Origin: Streptomyces sp. D2-8 | GTDB lineage: Bacteria; Actinomycetota; Actinomycetes; Streptomycetales; Streptomycetaceae | NCBI RefSeq assembly: GCF_023184515.1 | Contig: NZ_JAAHBP010000029.1 | Coordinates: 1-64,000, forward strand | DNA length: 64,000 nucleotides | Reading direction: 5' to 3' | In this document: positions 36,581 through 45,664 of the stretch, one piece after another | Position numbering within the stretch: position 1 is the first letter of the stretch | Layout of the letters: every line of letters begins with the position of its first letter | Notes under the pieces: model-generated | Told to the model about the DNA's origin: nothing | Seen by the model: the letters and a program-made list of their open reading frames with translations, nothing else | Database searches by the model: none | Made by a program: the position numbers and the translations under genes

Positions 36581-38476
36581 TCAGCCCACCCGGATCACCA
36601 TGTACGCCTCGCCGTCCCTGGGCGGTCGTGTCCAGGAACGGGTGGTGAACGTGTGCAGCCGTCCGTTCACGATGGCGTGACGGGGCAGACGGACACCGAA
36701 CTCGCCGGCCACCGCTTCCAGCAGCGACCGTTCCGTCCCCTCGCCGTCCGCCGGGTCACCGAAGAACCGGCTCGGGTCCAGCGCCCGTGGTAGCGCACCG
36801 CTTGACCGGACCTCTCCGTCCACGTAGGTGAACGCGTACTGCTCGGCGTCGTCCCGAGCCACCGAAAGGTGGAAGAACCGTTCCCCGTGCACTGTCCTCA
36901 GGCCGCTCCACACGACCACCGCGCGGGTGCCCGCGCCGGCGGCCGCCGCGGCCGGGGAGACGAACCGCCGCCGGTCGAAGGAGGGCGGATCGCCCTCGAA
37001 CGCGAAGCTCCAACCGGCGCCGGCCCGGCCGACCACCATGAGAGCCCTGTCGTCGTAGGACGAGAACTCCCTTCGGTCGCGCAGCGATCCGCGGCGCGCC
37101 TCCCAGAGGGTCATGGGTGCGTTCAGCACGGTGCCGTCCCCGTCCGCGAGACGTCCGGGCAACTCGTCCGGCTCCACCCCCTCCACCAGGACGAACCGGT
37201 AGGACGTGCGGTTGTTGCCCGGGTCCGGCTCCGCGAGCCACGCCAGGCCGCCCGGGTCGAGCCCGGCCGTCGGACCCGGTGCCCCACCCGCCTGCCCGCC
37301 CCTCGGCGTGGACAGCAACTCCCGGCCCCGCTCCGGGGTCAGCAGCGGCCCGAGCACGGGGTCGGCCACCCAGCCCAGCGGCGCCAGGTGGTCCGGTCCC
37401 AGCGGCTCCCACAGGGACAGAGCATCGATCAGCGTCCGCCATGCCCCGTCGGTGTCTCCCCACCGCGCCCGCTCCCGCGCCCGCTCGACCGCTTCCCCGA
37501 ACGGTCCGGCGGCCGTGTACCGGTACGTGCCGTTGCGCACCTGATCCAGCGTCGCGTGAGCCAGTGACACCACGTCGGCGTCGGCGCCCCGCAGGTGGAA
37601 CGTCAGCGCGGAGTCGTCCCGGTACGAGTGCGCCGCCTGCTCGGCGACCAGCGGCGGCAGCAGCTCGGGCGCATACCGTGGGTCCGTCGCCAGTCCCTCG
37701 AAGTACACCATGGAGGTCTGTCCGAGCAGGCGGCGTATCTGGTCACCCAGCGCGGCGGCCCGGGGTCTGCCGTACTCCTTGGCCTCGTCCAGCGCGTTCA
37801 CGGCCCGCTCCCAGCCGCCGCGCAGCGCCTCCAGCCGGGCCTCCTCCATCTGCGCGTCCAGCGTCCGTGTGGTGTCGTTGACGAACTCCGGCTCCCCGTC
37901 GCCCGGGCGCGCCCGCAGGCTGTGGAACTCCCGGTGCATGTCCCGCATGAACGCGTGGAAGTTCGCGTGCCGCTCGGGCGGCGCGGCCCGCCAGCTCGCC
38001 CAGGTGTAGACGGCCCACTCACCGTCCCCGTCCACGTCCTCGGGATCCAGGAGGACGTGGGTGGCGTCGGACTCGACGTCGAGCTGCAGCCCGCGCCGCC
38101 ACAGGTCCGCCTCCCGCCGCTCCCCGGGCCCGGCGTCCTCGTCCAGGTACTCCTCGAACAGGTCCGCGAGTCCGGACTCGTTGTCGTGCCAGTGCGCGTC
38201 CTCGGTCCCCGCCAACAGCCAGACGAACCCACCCGCGTGCCGCCATCCGTCGCTGACCTCGAGGAACCGCCGGTACGACGGGGGCATCCGCCGGCCCAGG
38301 CGCTCCTCCATGGCTGCGATCCGCTCCTCGGACGCGGGCGGGAAACCGAGCCATCGTGCTCGCCGCGCCGCCTCGTCGTCCTCGCTCCGCGTCTCGTCGT
38401 CCGGCAGTGAATCCGCCCACTCGCCGCTCCACCTGAGCAGGAAGGAACGCCAGTCGCATGCCGTGGTGTCCGTCAT
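36581..38476 (-). CDS. SMI1/KNR4 domain protein
   Basis: 631-residue cytoplasmic protein. The N-terminal about 200 residues form a SMI1/KNR4 (SUKH) domain: ASEERIAAMEERLGRRMPPS, YRRFLEVSDGWR, and DPEDVDGDGEWAVYTWASW. The remaining 400 residues are not assigned to a family; they contain repeated Trp/Tyr-rich strands and helices. SUKH domains are common in immunity proteins of polymorphic toxin systems, but no toxin gene is adjacent and this protein is much larger than typical immunity proteins. Start at ATG 38476; the frame extending further upstream crosses the GH43 signal-peptide region and is not coding. Confidence 0.72.
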   Translation of the reverse strand: MTDTTACDWRSFLLRWSGEWADSLPDDETRSEDDEAARRARWLGFPPASEERIAAMEERLGRRMPPSYRRFLEVSDGWRHAGGFVWLLAGTEDAHWHDNESGLADLFEEYLDEDAGPGERREADLWRRGLQLDVESDATHVLLDPEDVDGDGEWAVYTWASWRAAPPERHANFHAFMRDMHREFHSLRARPGDGEPEFVNDTTRTLDAQMEEARLEALRGGWERAVNALDEAKEYGRPRAAALGDQIRRLLGQTSMVYFEGLATDPRYAPELLPPLVAEQAAHSYRDDSALTFHLRGADADVVSLAHATLDQVRNGTYRYTAAGPFGEAVERARERARWGDTDGAWRTLIDALSLWEPLGPDHLAPLGWVADPVLGPLLTPERGRELLSTPRGGQAGGAPGPTAGLDPGGLAWLAEPDPGNNRTSYRFVLVEGVEPDELPGRLADGDGTVLNAPMTLWEARRGSLRDRREFSSYDDRALMVVGRAGAGWSFAFEGDPPSFDRRRFVSPAAAAAGAGTRAVVVWSGLRTVHGERFFHLSVARDDAEQYAFTYVDGEVRSSGALPRALDPSRFFGDPADGEGTERSLLEAVAGEFGVRLPRHAIVNGRLHTFTTRSWTRPPRDGEAYMVIRVG

Positions 38477-38720
38477 GTGCCCGATGCTGCCACCCCCCAC
38501 TGACAACGCCACCGCGAGTCGGACGGATGTGTTCGACCTGTCGGACATTGTTCGGAACCTCTTGACGCTGCCCCGGGCGCCGACTGAGACTCTCGCAACA
38601 CACGCGTCACCCGCGTGTAACGACAGGCCCACGGCAAGGACTTGCCGTCGCCTGGTCGGCTCCTCGTCGTTTCCGTTCCGCCTTGTCCGCATCAGCCATG
38701 CCTCAGCAGGGAACCTCGAC

Positions 38721-41700
38721 ATGACGCACGTCGCACGACTTCGCAGCCGCGCGAGACGTCGGGCGGGCCAACTCGCCGGACTGACCGCCGCGTCGATGCT
38801 GCTCACCCTCGCCGGACCCACCGCTTCCGCACACGCGGCCCCGACGGCACCGGCGGCCGAAGCCGCGGACCTCACCGACGGCCTGGCCCTCTGGTACAAG
38901 CTCGACGCACCCTCCGGCGGCACCGTCACCGACGCCTCCGGCAACGGCCGGAACGGCACGGTCAGCGGCACCGCCGACTGGTCGGCATCCGGCCAGGGGC
39001 TCGCCTTCAACGGGTCGGACACCTACATCAAGGTGCCGGACGACCTCATGAAGGGCATGGACGCGATCACCGTCTCCATGGACGTACTGATCGACTCCGC
39101 CCAGAGCACGCCCTACTTCCTCTACGGCTTCGGCAACACCAGCGCGGGGACCGGCAACGGTTACCTGTTCACCACGGGGAACTCCTTCCGTACCTCCGTC
39201 GCGACGGGCAACTGGTCGACCGAGCAGACCACCAAGCCGTCCGACTCCCACAACCTGACCCGCGGGGTGTGGAAGCACATCACCTACGCCCAGACCGGCT
39301 CCACAGGCGTGCTCTACGAGGACGGCGTCGAGGTCGGCCGCAACACCTCGGTCACCACCACGCCCGGTGCCATCGGCTCCGGCAGCACCAAGGCCAACTA
39401 CATCGGCAAGTCGGTCTACGACGGCGACAAGCTCTTCAAGGGCCGGATCCGCGAATTCCGTGTGTACGACCGGGCGCTGGACGGCCCGGAGGTCGAGCAG
39501 CTCTCCCTCCCCGTCGCCACGCAGGGCGTCGCCGACGACAAGGAGGCTCTGAGCCTCGGTGACACCAGCGGCGTCACCTCCGACCTGGACCTGCCCAGGA
39601 CCGGCCCGGCCGGCGGCTCCGCCATCAGCTGGGACAGCGACAACCCGTCCGTGGTGTCGGACACCGGCAAGGTGACCCGCCCCGAGGCCGGCTCGCCGGA
39701 CGGCCGGGCCACGCTCACGGCGACCCTGAAGAAGGGCACCGTGACCGGCACCAAGACCTTCGACGTCACGGTCCGGCCCGCGCTCGACGACGCCGCCTCC
39801 GCCCGGCAGGCCGCCGAGGCGCTCACGGTCCACAACCTCGACGACGCACGCGGCAACCTCACCCTGCCCAGGAGCGGTGCCTTCGGCACGAACGTGACCT
39901 GGTCCTCCGCGAAGCCGGACGTCGTCTCCGCCACCGGCGAGGTCCACCGCCCCGCGCACGGCGACGGCGCCACCACCGTCGAGCTGACCGCCACCGTCAC
40001 CAAGGGCGAGGCCGAGGTCACGCGCGTCATGACGGCCAAGGTGCCCGAACTGCCCGCCGAGGCGGCCCTCAAGGGGTACATGTTCAGCTACTTCACCGGC
40101 GAGGGCACCTCGGACGGCGAACAGCTCTACGCCGCACTCAGCAAGGGCAACGACCCGCTGCACTGGCGTGAGCTGAACGACGGCAAACCGGTCCTCACCT
40201 CCACGCTCGGCGAGAAGGGCCTGCGCGACCCGTTCATCATCCGCTCCCCGGAGGGCGACAAGTTCTACCAGATCGCCACCGACCTCAGGATCTACGGCAA
40301 CGGCGACTGGGACGCCTCCCAGCGCACCGGCAGCAAGTCCATCATGGTCTGGGAGTCCACCGACCTGGTGCACTGGACGAACCAGCGCCTGGTCAGGGTG
40401 TCACCCGACAGCGCCGGCAACACCTGGGCGCCGGAGGCGTTCTACGACGCCGAACGCGGCGAGTACGTCGTCTTCTGGGCGTCGAAGCTGTACGACAACG
40501 CCGACCACTCCGGCGACACGTACAACCGCATGATGTACGCCACCACCCGTGACTTCCACACCTTCAGCGAGCCCAAGGTCTGGATCGACCGCGGCTACTC
40601 GGTCATCGACTCCACGATGATCCGGCACGACGGCACGTACTACCGCCTCTCCAAGGACGAACGGAACAACAGCTCCTCCACCCCCAATAGCAAGTTCATC
40701 TTCCAGGAGAAGAGCGACTCGATCCTGAACCCGTCCTGGACCGCCGTCGCCGAGGGCATCGGCAAGGGCGCGATGAACGCCGCCGAGGGACCGCTGGTGT
40801 TCAAGTCCAACACCGAGGAGAAGTGGTACGCGTTCCTCGACGAGTTCGGCGGCCGCGGCTACATCCCGTTCGAGACGACCGACCTCGACTCCGGCACCTG
40901 GACCCCCTCCACCGGCTACGACCTGCCCGCCAAACCCCGCCACGGCACCGTGCTGCCGGTCACCCAGGCCGAGTACGACCGGCTGCTGCGCGCCTACCAG
41001 CCCGACCAGCTCGTGAAGAGAGTCGAGGACGTGTCGGTGAAGACGCGGGTCGGTGAGGCCCCGGTCCTGCCCGCCACGGTGGTGGCCGAGTACGCCGACG
41101 GCGTCGAGCGGCCCGTCTCCGTCGACTGGGCGGACGTACCGGCGTCGTCGTACGCACAGCCGGGCACCTTCACCGTGACCGGCAGCCTGCCGAACGGCGC
41201 CGCGGTTGCCGTCCGGGCCGAGGTCACCGTGTCGCAGGAGGGCTCCGATGTTCCGGCCGACCTGCTCCTGCGGTACGACTTCGACGAGACGAGCGGCAGC
41301 ATCGCCCGCGACTCCAGCGGCCACGGCCACCACGGCACCTACGTCCGCACGCCCGACTTCGGCAGCGGCGTGCACGGCGGCTCGTTCAAGATGTCCGGCG
41401 GTTCCAGCGGCTCCACCACCTCTCCGTACGTGAAGATCCCGAACGGCGTGCTGAAGAACGCCGACAGCGTGACCGTGTCGACGTACGCCAAGTGGAAGGG
41501 CGGCGACGGCTTCCAGTGGCTGTTCGGGCTGGGCCCCGACAGCGACAAGTACCTGTTCGCCACTCCGTCCAACGGCAACTCCAAGCTGTACTCGGCGATC
41601 ACGAAGGCGAGTTGGCAGGCGGAGTCCAAGGTGACGGCCGGCTCGCAGCTCACGCCGGGGCAGTGGCGGCACGTCACCGTGACCCTCGACGGCGCGACCG

Positions 41701-43952
41701 GCACGATGGTCCTGTACGTCGAGGGCATCGAGGCGGCCCGCGCGACCGGTGTCGGCATCAAGCCGGCCGACCTGTACGACGCGAACAAGGACCACAGCGG
41801 CTACATCGGCAGGTCGCTGTACGGGGCGGACCCGTACTTCGGCGGCGAGGTCGACGACTTCCGCGTCTACGACCGGGCGTTGTCGGCCGCTGAGGTCCAG
41901 GAGCTCAGCGGCAACACGACGGGCATCGCCAAGGTGACGCACCCGGCACTGAAGGTCGACGCACTGATCGACGACGCCGACAGCGGGGTCACGCTGCCGC
42001 TGAAGGCGGGCACGGACATCACCGCGCTGGCACCGGAGTTCAGCCTCGCCCACGGTGCGTCGATCAGCCCCGCCTCCGGCAGCGTGCAGGACTTCACCAA
42101 GCCCGTGACGTACGAGGTGACCGGCTCCGACGGCGCGAAGCGCACCTGGACCGTGTCGGCACTGATCATGAAGACACCGGTCCTGCCGGGTCTGAACGCC
42201 GACCCGAACATCGTGCGCTTCGGCGACACCTTCTACCTCTACCCGACGACCGACGGCTTCGAGGGCTGGAGCGGCACGCAGTTCAAGGCCTACTCCTCCA
42301 CGGACCTCGTCCACTGGAAGGACCACGGCGTCATCCTCGACCTGGGGCCGGACGTCAGCTGGGCGGACAGCAGGGCCTGGGCGCCGGCGATGACGGAGAA
42401 GGACGGGAAGTACTACTTCTACTTCTGCGCCGACGCGAACATCGGCGTCGCGGTGTCCGACTCGCCCACCGGACCGTTCAAGGACGCCCTGGGCAAGCCG
42501 CTGCTGAAGGCCGGGGACTTCCGCGGCCAGATGATCGACCCGGCGGTCTTCACCGACGACGACGGCAAGCAGTACCTCTACTGGGGCAACGGCCGCGCCT
42601 ACGTCGTCCCGCTCGGCGACGACATGACCTCCATCGACACCTCCAAGGTCACGGACATCACCCCGAGCGGCTACAACGAGGGCACCTTCGTCATCAAGCG
42701 CAAGGGCACCTACTACTTCATGTGGTCGGAGAACGACACCCGGGACGAGAACTACCGCGTCGCCTATGCGACCGGCCCCTCGCCCACCGGCCCGTGGACC
42801 AAGCAGGGCGTGATCCTGGAGAAGGACCTGTCCCTGGGCATCAAGGGCCCGGGCCACCACTCCGTCGTCCACGTCCCGAACACCGACGACTGGTACATCG
42901 CCTACCACCGCTTCGCCGTCCCCGGCGGTGACGGCACCCACCGCGAAACGACCATCGACAAGCTGGAGTTCGACTCCGGCGGCCTGATCGAGAAGGTCGT
43001 CCCGACCCTCGGCGGCATCGACCCGGTCACCGTCGTCCACGCCGGTCCGGACGCCGGCGGCACCGAGGGCGAGGCGATCACGCTCGCCGGCACCGTCTCC
43101 GGGGCGGGCACTCCCAAGTGGACCGTCCAGGACGGCGCCCCGTGCGCAGTCAAGGACCCCGCGGCGGCCCGGACGACCCTCACCTGCACCGACGACGGCA
43201 CCTTCCAGGTCACCCTGGCCGGTGGGCGTGGCACCGACACCGCGACCGTCAAGGTCTCCAACGCCGCCCCGTCCATCACGTCCGCCAAGGGCCCCGGCTC
43301 GCCCGTGCCGGTGGGCAGGGTCGCCGTCGTCACCGTGTCCTTCGACGACCCGGGCACGGCCGACCGTCACACGTGCAAGATCGACTTCAAGGACGGCAGC
43401 CGGCTGACGACCGGTACGGTCACCGACTCCGGCTGCCGCGCCGCACACGTCTACGACGACGCGGGCATCCACCGCCCCGTCGTCACGGTCACCGATGACG
43501 ACGGGGCCACGGACACCACCACGCTCGCGGAACTGATCGTCTACGACCGTGCCGCCGGCCCTCTGGCCGGCGCCGGCTCGATCACCTCGCCGGCCGGTGC
43601 CTACCCGGCAGGTCCGGGACTGACCGGCAAGGCGGCGTTCATCCTGGGCGCCCAGTACCGGAAGGGCGCGGACGTCCCCACCGGCAAGGCCACGTTCGTC
43701 TTCGGCGCCGCCCGGCTCACCTTCCGCTCGACCGGCTCCGACTGGCTCGTGGTGAACGGCTCCCGGGCCGTCTACCAGGGCACCGGAACAGTGGGCGGCA
43801 AGAGCGGCTACGCCTTCAGAGTCACCGCCACGGACGGCCCGGACACCTTCCGCATCAAGGTCTGGAAGAAGTCCACGGGCGATGTCCTCTACGACAACAG
43901 GACCGGCGCCACGACGAAGGGCGTCATCGCCATCGGAAACCACCGGCGCTAG
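38721..43952 (+). CDS. Double GH43 modular glycosidase (LamG-GH43-LamG-GH43-PKD), secreted
   Basis: 1743-residue exoenzyme, probably removing arabinose or xylose from arabinoxylan or arabinan. Approximate order: signal peptide 1-40; LamG 51-262; two atrophied bacterial Ig-like domains 270-443; GH43 450-760 (LRDPFIIR, WAPEAFYDAERG, AAEGPLVF); Big_4-like 765-840; LamG 844-1063; Ig-like 1069-1147; second GH43 1153-1431 (NADPNIVRFGDTFYLYPTTD, IDPAVFTDDDG, YNEGTFVIKRKG); PKD-like 1434-1608; C-terminal beta domain 1609-1743. Both GH43 units keep Asp and Glu candidates for catalysis. The two differ strongly, so this is a bifunctional fusion and not a recent duplication. The ATG at 38721 follows AGGGAA. 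A strong hairpin follows the stop. Confidence 0.85.
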   Translation: MTHVARLRSRARRRAGQLAGLTAASMLLTLAGPTASAHAAPTAPAAEAADLTDGLALWYKLDAPSGGTVTDASGNGRNGTVSGTADWSASGQGLAFNGSDTYIKVPDDLMKGMDAITVSMDVLIDSAQSTPYFLYGFGNTSAGTGNGYLFTTGNSFRTSVATGNWSTEQTTKPSDSHNLTRGVWKHITYAQTGSTGVLYEDGVEVGRNTSVTTTPGAIGSGSTKANYIGKSVYDGDKLFKGRIREFRVYDRALDGPEVEQLSLPVATQGVADDKEALSLGDTSGVTSDLDLPRTGPAGGSAISWDSDNPSVVSDTGKVTRPEAGSPDGRATLTATLKKGTVTGTKTFDVTVRPALDDAASARQAAEALTVHNLDDARGNLTLPRSGAFGTNVTWSSAKPDVVSATGEVHRPAHGDGATTVELTATVTKGEAEVTRVMTAKVPELPAEAALKGYMFSYFTGEGTSDGEQLYAALSKGNDPLHWRELNDGKPVLTSTLGEKGLRDPFIIRSPEGDKFYQIATDLRIYGNGDWDASQRTGSKSIMVWESTDLVHWTNQRLVRVSPDSAGNTWAPEAFYDAERGEYVVFWASKLYDNADHSGDTYNRMMYATTRDFHTFSEPKVWIDRGYSVIDSTMIRHDGTYYRLSKDERNNSSSTPNSKFIFQEKSDSILNPSWTAVAEGIGKGAMNAAEGPLVFKSNTEEKWYAFLDEFGGRGYIPFETTDLDSGTWTPSTGYDLPAKPRHGTVLPVTQAEYDRLLRAYQPDQLVKRVEDVSVKTRVGEAPVLPATVVAEYADGVERPVSVDWADVPASSYAQPGTFTVTGSLPNGAAVAVRAEVTVSQEGSDVPADLLLRYDFDETSGSIARDSSGHGHHGTYVRTPDFGSGVHGGSFKMSGGSSGSTTSPYVKIPNGVLKNADSVTVSTYAKWKGGDGFQWLFGLGPDSDKYLFATPSNGNSKLYSAITKASWQAESKVTAGSQLTPGQWRHVTVTLDGATGTMVLYVEGIEAARATGVGIKPADLYDANKDHSGYIGRSLYGADPYFGGEVDDFRVYDRALSAAEVQELSGNTTGIAKVTHPALKVDALIDDADSGVTLPLKAGTDITALAPEFSLAHGASISPASGSVQDFTKPVTYEVTGSDGAKRTWTVSALIMKTPVLPGLNADPNIVRFGDTFYLYPTTDGFEGWSGTQFKAYSSTDLVHWKDHGVILDLGPDVSWADSRAWAPAMTEKDGKYYFYFCADANIGVAVSDSPTGPFKDALGKPLLKAGDFRGQMIDPAVFTDDDGKQYLYWGNGRAYVVPLGDDMTSIDTSKVTDITPSGYNEGTFVIKRKGTYYFMWSENDTRDENYRVAYATGPSPTGPWTKQGVILEKDLSLGIKGPGHHSVVHVPNTDDWYIAYHRFAVPGGDGTHRETTIDKLEFDSGGLIEKVVPTLGGIDPVTVVHAGPDAGGTEGEAITLAGTVSGAGTPKWTVQDGAPCAVKDPAAARTTLTCTDDGTFQVTLAGGRGTDTATVKVSNAAPSITSAKGPGSPVPVGRVAVVTVSFDDPGTADRHTCKIDFKDGSRLTTGTVTDSGCRAAHVYDDAGIHRPVVTVTDDDGATDTTTLAELIVYDRAAGPLAGAGSITSPAGAYPAGPGLTGKAAFILGAQYRKGADVPTGKATFVFGAARLTFRSTGSDWLVVNGSRAVYQGTGTVGGKSGYAFRVTATDGPDTFRIKVWKKSTGDVLYDNRTGATTKGVIAIGNHRR

Positions 43953-43990
43953 GTCGGTCCTCAACGACCGCGTGCCGGGGAGGACATCGG

Positions 43991-44040
43991 CGGAGAGGGG
44001 CACCTGACGGGCATCCGCCCCGGTCAGGCGCCCCTCTCCG
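43991..44040 (+). terminator. Terminator after double GH43 gene
   Basis: Stem of about 17 pairs with one mismatch: GGAGAGGGGC-A-CCTGAC pairs with GTCAGG-C-GCCCCTCTCC around a 14-base loop. It starts 38 bases after the GH43 stop. The convergent metallophosphoesterase ends at 44166, so it can serve both sides. Confidence 0.75.
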
Positions 44041-44165
44041 GCGTCTGACAGGAGGGAGCCCGCGGCGGCGGATCCTCGGCCCGTCCGCCCTACCCGCCCG
44101 CCTCGCACTGACGTACCTCTGCCCTGGTCAAGGCGCTCCAAGCGGATGTGTGGGCCCGCCCGGTG

Positions 44166-45386
44166 CTACGGCGAGGTGGGCAGGTGCGGGGATCGGAGCA
44201 CGAGCAGGGTGATCTCGCTGGGGGCGAAGACGCGGAACGGCGGGCCCCAGAAGCCGGTGCCGCGGCTGGTGTAGAGGAGGGTGCGGGCGCCGTGGTGGCT
44301 GAGGCCGGCGAGGGCGGGCTGGTCGATGCGGACCAGGTGGTGGAAGGGCCAGATCTGACCGCCGTGGGTGTGGCCGGAGAGCTGGAGGTCGATGCCGTCG
44401 GCTGCCGCCCGGTCGACGAACTTGGGCTGGTGTGCCAAGAGCAGGACGGGCAGGTCGGGGTCGGCGCCGTTCAAGGCTCCGGCGAGGTGGGCGCGGTGGC
44501 CTGCCAGGCCGGAGGACTCGGCGGTGACATCGTCCACGCCGGCGACCACGAGGGTGTCGCCTCCGCGTTCGAGCAGTAGATGGCGGTTGCGCAGCGGCTC
44601 CCAGCCCAGCTCGTCCATCAGGTCGACCCAGCCCTGGGCCTCGCTGTAATACTCGTGGTTGCCGGTGACGTAGACCCGGGCCCGGGTGGCCCGCACGGTA
44701 CCGAGTGGGGCGGCCTGGGCGCGGCGGCGTTCGGCCGTGCCGTCCGCGATGTCGCCGGTGTGGCAGACCAGGTCGGCTTCCAGGGTGTTCACCGTCTCGC
44801 ATACCCGCGCCGACCAGCGAGTGCGATCGAGCGGGCCGTAGTGGGTGTCGGTGATGAGGACGACGCGGGTGCCGTCCAACCCGGCACCCAGCCGTGGGAG
44901 TTGCACGTCGAGTCGGCGCACGCGCGGCACGCGGCGGGCTTCGGCGTATCCCCAGGCGAGTAGTACGGCGGTGACACCGAGGACGGCCCACGTGACGATT
45001 CGGGCCCGGTCCTGACTCTCGTCGACGCCGGCCACGGTCAGGGCGAGCCGCAAGGGGAAGCCGAGCAGAATGGACCAGGTGAACAGGACCCAGCTGGTGC
45101 CCAGCAGGGTGTCACCGACGATCGCCGCCCGGTCCTGCTGACGCCGGCCGTGGCCGCGCGCCATCGCGAGCGGCATACCGACGAGGCCGAGGGCGAACAG
45201 GGCGGTGCCGGCCAGCGTGACGGGCAGCGGCCAGTGCTGGCCGGTGTGCAGGAGCACCCAGCAGGGCACGGTCCACAGCAGGACGGGGGCGATCAGGGGG
45301 AGGTAGCGCATCAGGCGGTGCAGTCGGCTCTGCCGCGGAGCTTGCGCCTCGCTGTCGGCGGGTCGGGTGTTGCTGGTGTCGGTCAC
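44166..45386 (-). CDS. Membrane-anchored metallophosphoesterase
   Basis: 406-residue calcineurin-like phosphoesterase. The N-terminal about 150 residues hold four hydrophobic segments (LPLIAPVLLWTVPCWVLL, VTLAGTALFALGLVGM, LGTSWVLFTWSILLGF and AVLGVTAVLLAWGY). The catalytic domain follows with all metal motifs: ITDTHYG (DxH), HTGDIADG (GDxxDG), VTGNHEYY (GNHE), LLAHQPKF and SGHTHGGQIWP. The YkuE/YaeI-like group acts on lipid-linked or nucleotide phosphoesters; the substrate is unknown. Start at GTG 45386 with GGGAGGGG just upstream. Confidence 0.85.
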   Translation of the reverse strand: MTDTSNTRPADSEAQAPRQSRLHRLMRYLPLIAPVLLWTVPCWVLLHTGQHWPLPVTLAGTALFALGLVGMPLAMARGHGRRQQDRAAIVGDTLLGTSWVLFTWSILLGFPLRLALTVAGVDESQDRARIVTWAVLGVTAVLLAWGYAEARRVPRVRRLDVQLPRLGAGLDGTRVVLITDTHYGPLDRTRWSARVCETVNTLEADLVCHTGDIADGTAERRRAQAAPLGTVRATRARVYVTGNHEYYSEAQGWVDLMDELGWEPLRNRHLLLERGGDTLVVAGVDDVTAESSGLAGHRAHLAGALNGADPDLPVLLLAHQPKFVDRAAADGIDLQLSGHTHGGQIWPFHHLVRIDQPALAGLSHHGARTLLYTSRGTGFWGPPFRVFAPSEITLLVLRSPHLPTSP

Positions 45387-45474
45387 GCGTCCCCTCCCTG
45401 ACCGGGCTGCCGTCTCGCGCACTGTATCCGGTCGCCCTCGGGCCGGCCGGACCGGCGTTCACGGGCGCGGTCCC

Positions 45475-45549
45475 CGCGGCACATGCCAAGGGAGGTGTCT
45501 GCGGGATGGCAAGACTCCGCCGCAGACACCTCCCTTGGCATGTGCCGCG
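45475..45549. repeat. 29-bp perfect inverted repeat
   Basis: Arms 45475-45503 and 45521-45549 are exact reverse complements over 29 bases, with a 17-base loop (45504-45520). It lies between the GH62 3' end and the metallophosphoesterase start. It is far longer than needed for a terminator and near, but separate from, a second hairpin at 45595-45627. It may be a terminator, an mRNA-stabilising hairpin or a small non-coding mobile element; I see no flanking direct repeats that would settle it. Confidence 0.85.
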
Positions 45550-45594
45550 ATCAGGGAGCTTCTGCCGTGTGAGCGCTTGCGTTGTCGCGTGACC

Positions 45595-45627
45595 GTGGCG
45601 GGCTCGGCCTTTCGCCGAGCCCGCCAC
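45595..45627 (-). terminator. Terminator after GH62 gene
   Basis: 14-bp perfect stem (GTGGCGGGCTCGGC and its complement) with a 5-base loop CTTTC. It begins 38 bases past the GH62 stop on the minus strand. A weaker 8-bp stem (CCGGCTCC/GGAGCCGG) lies between it and the stop at 45629-45649. Confidence 0.75.
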
Positions 45628-45664
45628 GCCGGCTCCCTACCGGAGCCGGACTCGTGTCACGCCG

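Noticed and set aside
36581..38476. SMI1/KNR4 protein as the immunity part of a toxin system
   Set aside because: No toxin, secretion or polymorphic-repeat gene lies next to it, and it is several times longer than usual immunity proteins.
40401..44141. 1246-residue open frame on the minus strand
   Set aside because: Antisense to the double GH43 gene; Val/Gly/Arg/Asp repeats with no family features.
45475..45549. CRISPR-like or tRNA-like element
   Set aside because: There is only one pair of arms, no repeat-spacer periodicity and no cloverleaf; it is a simple inverted repeat.
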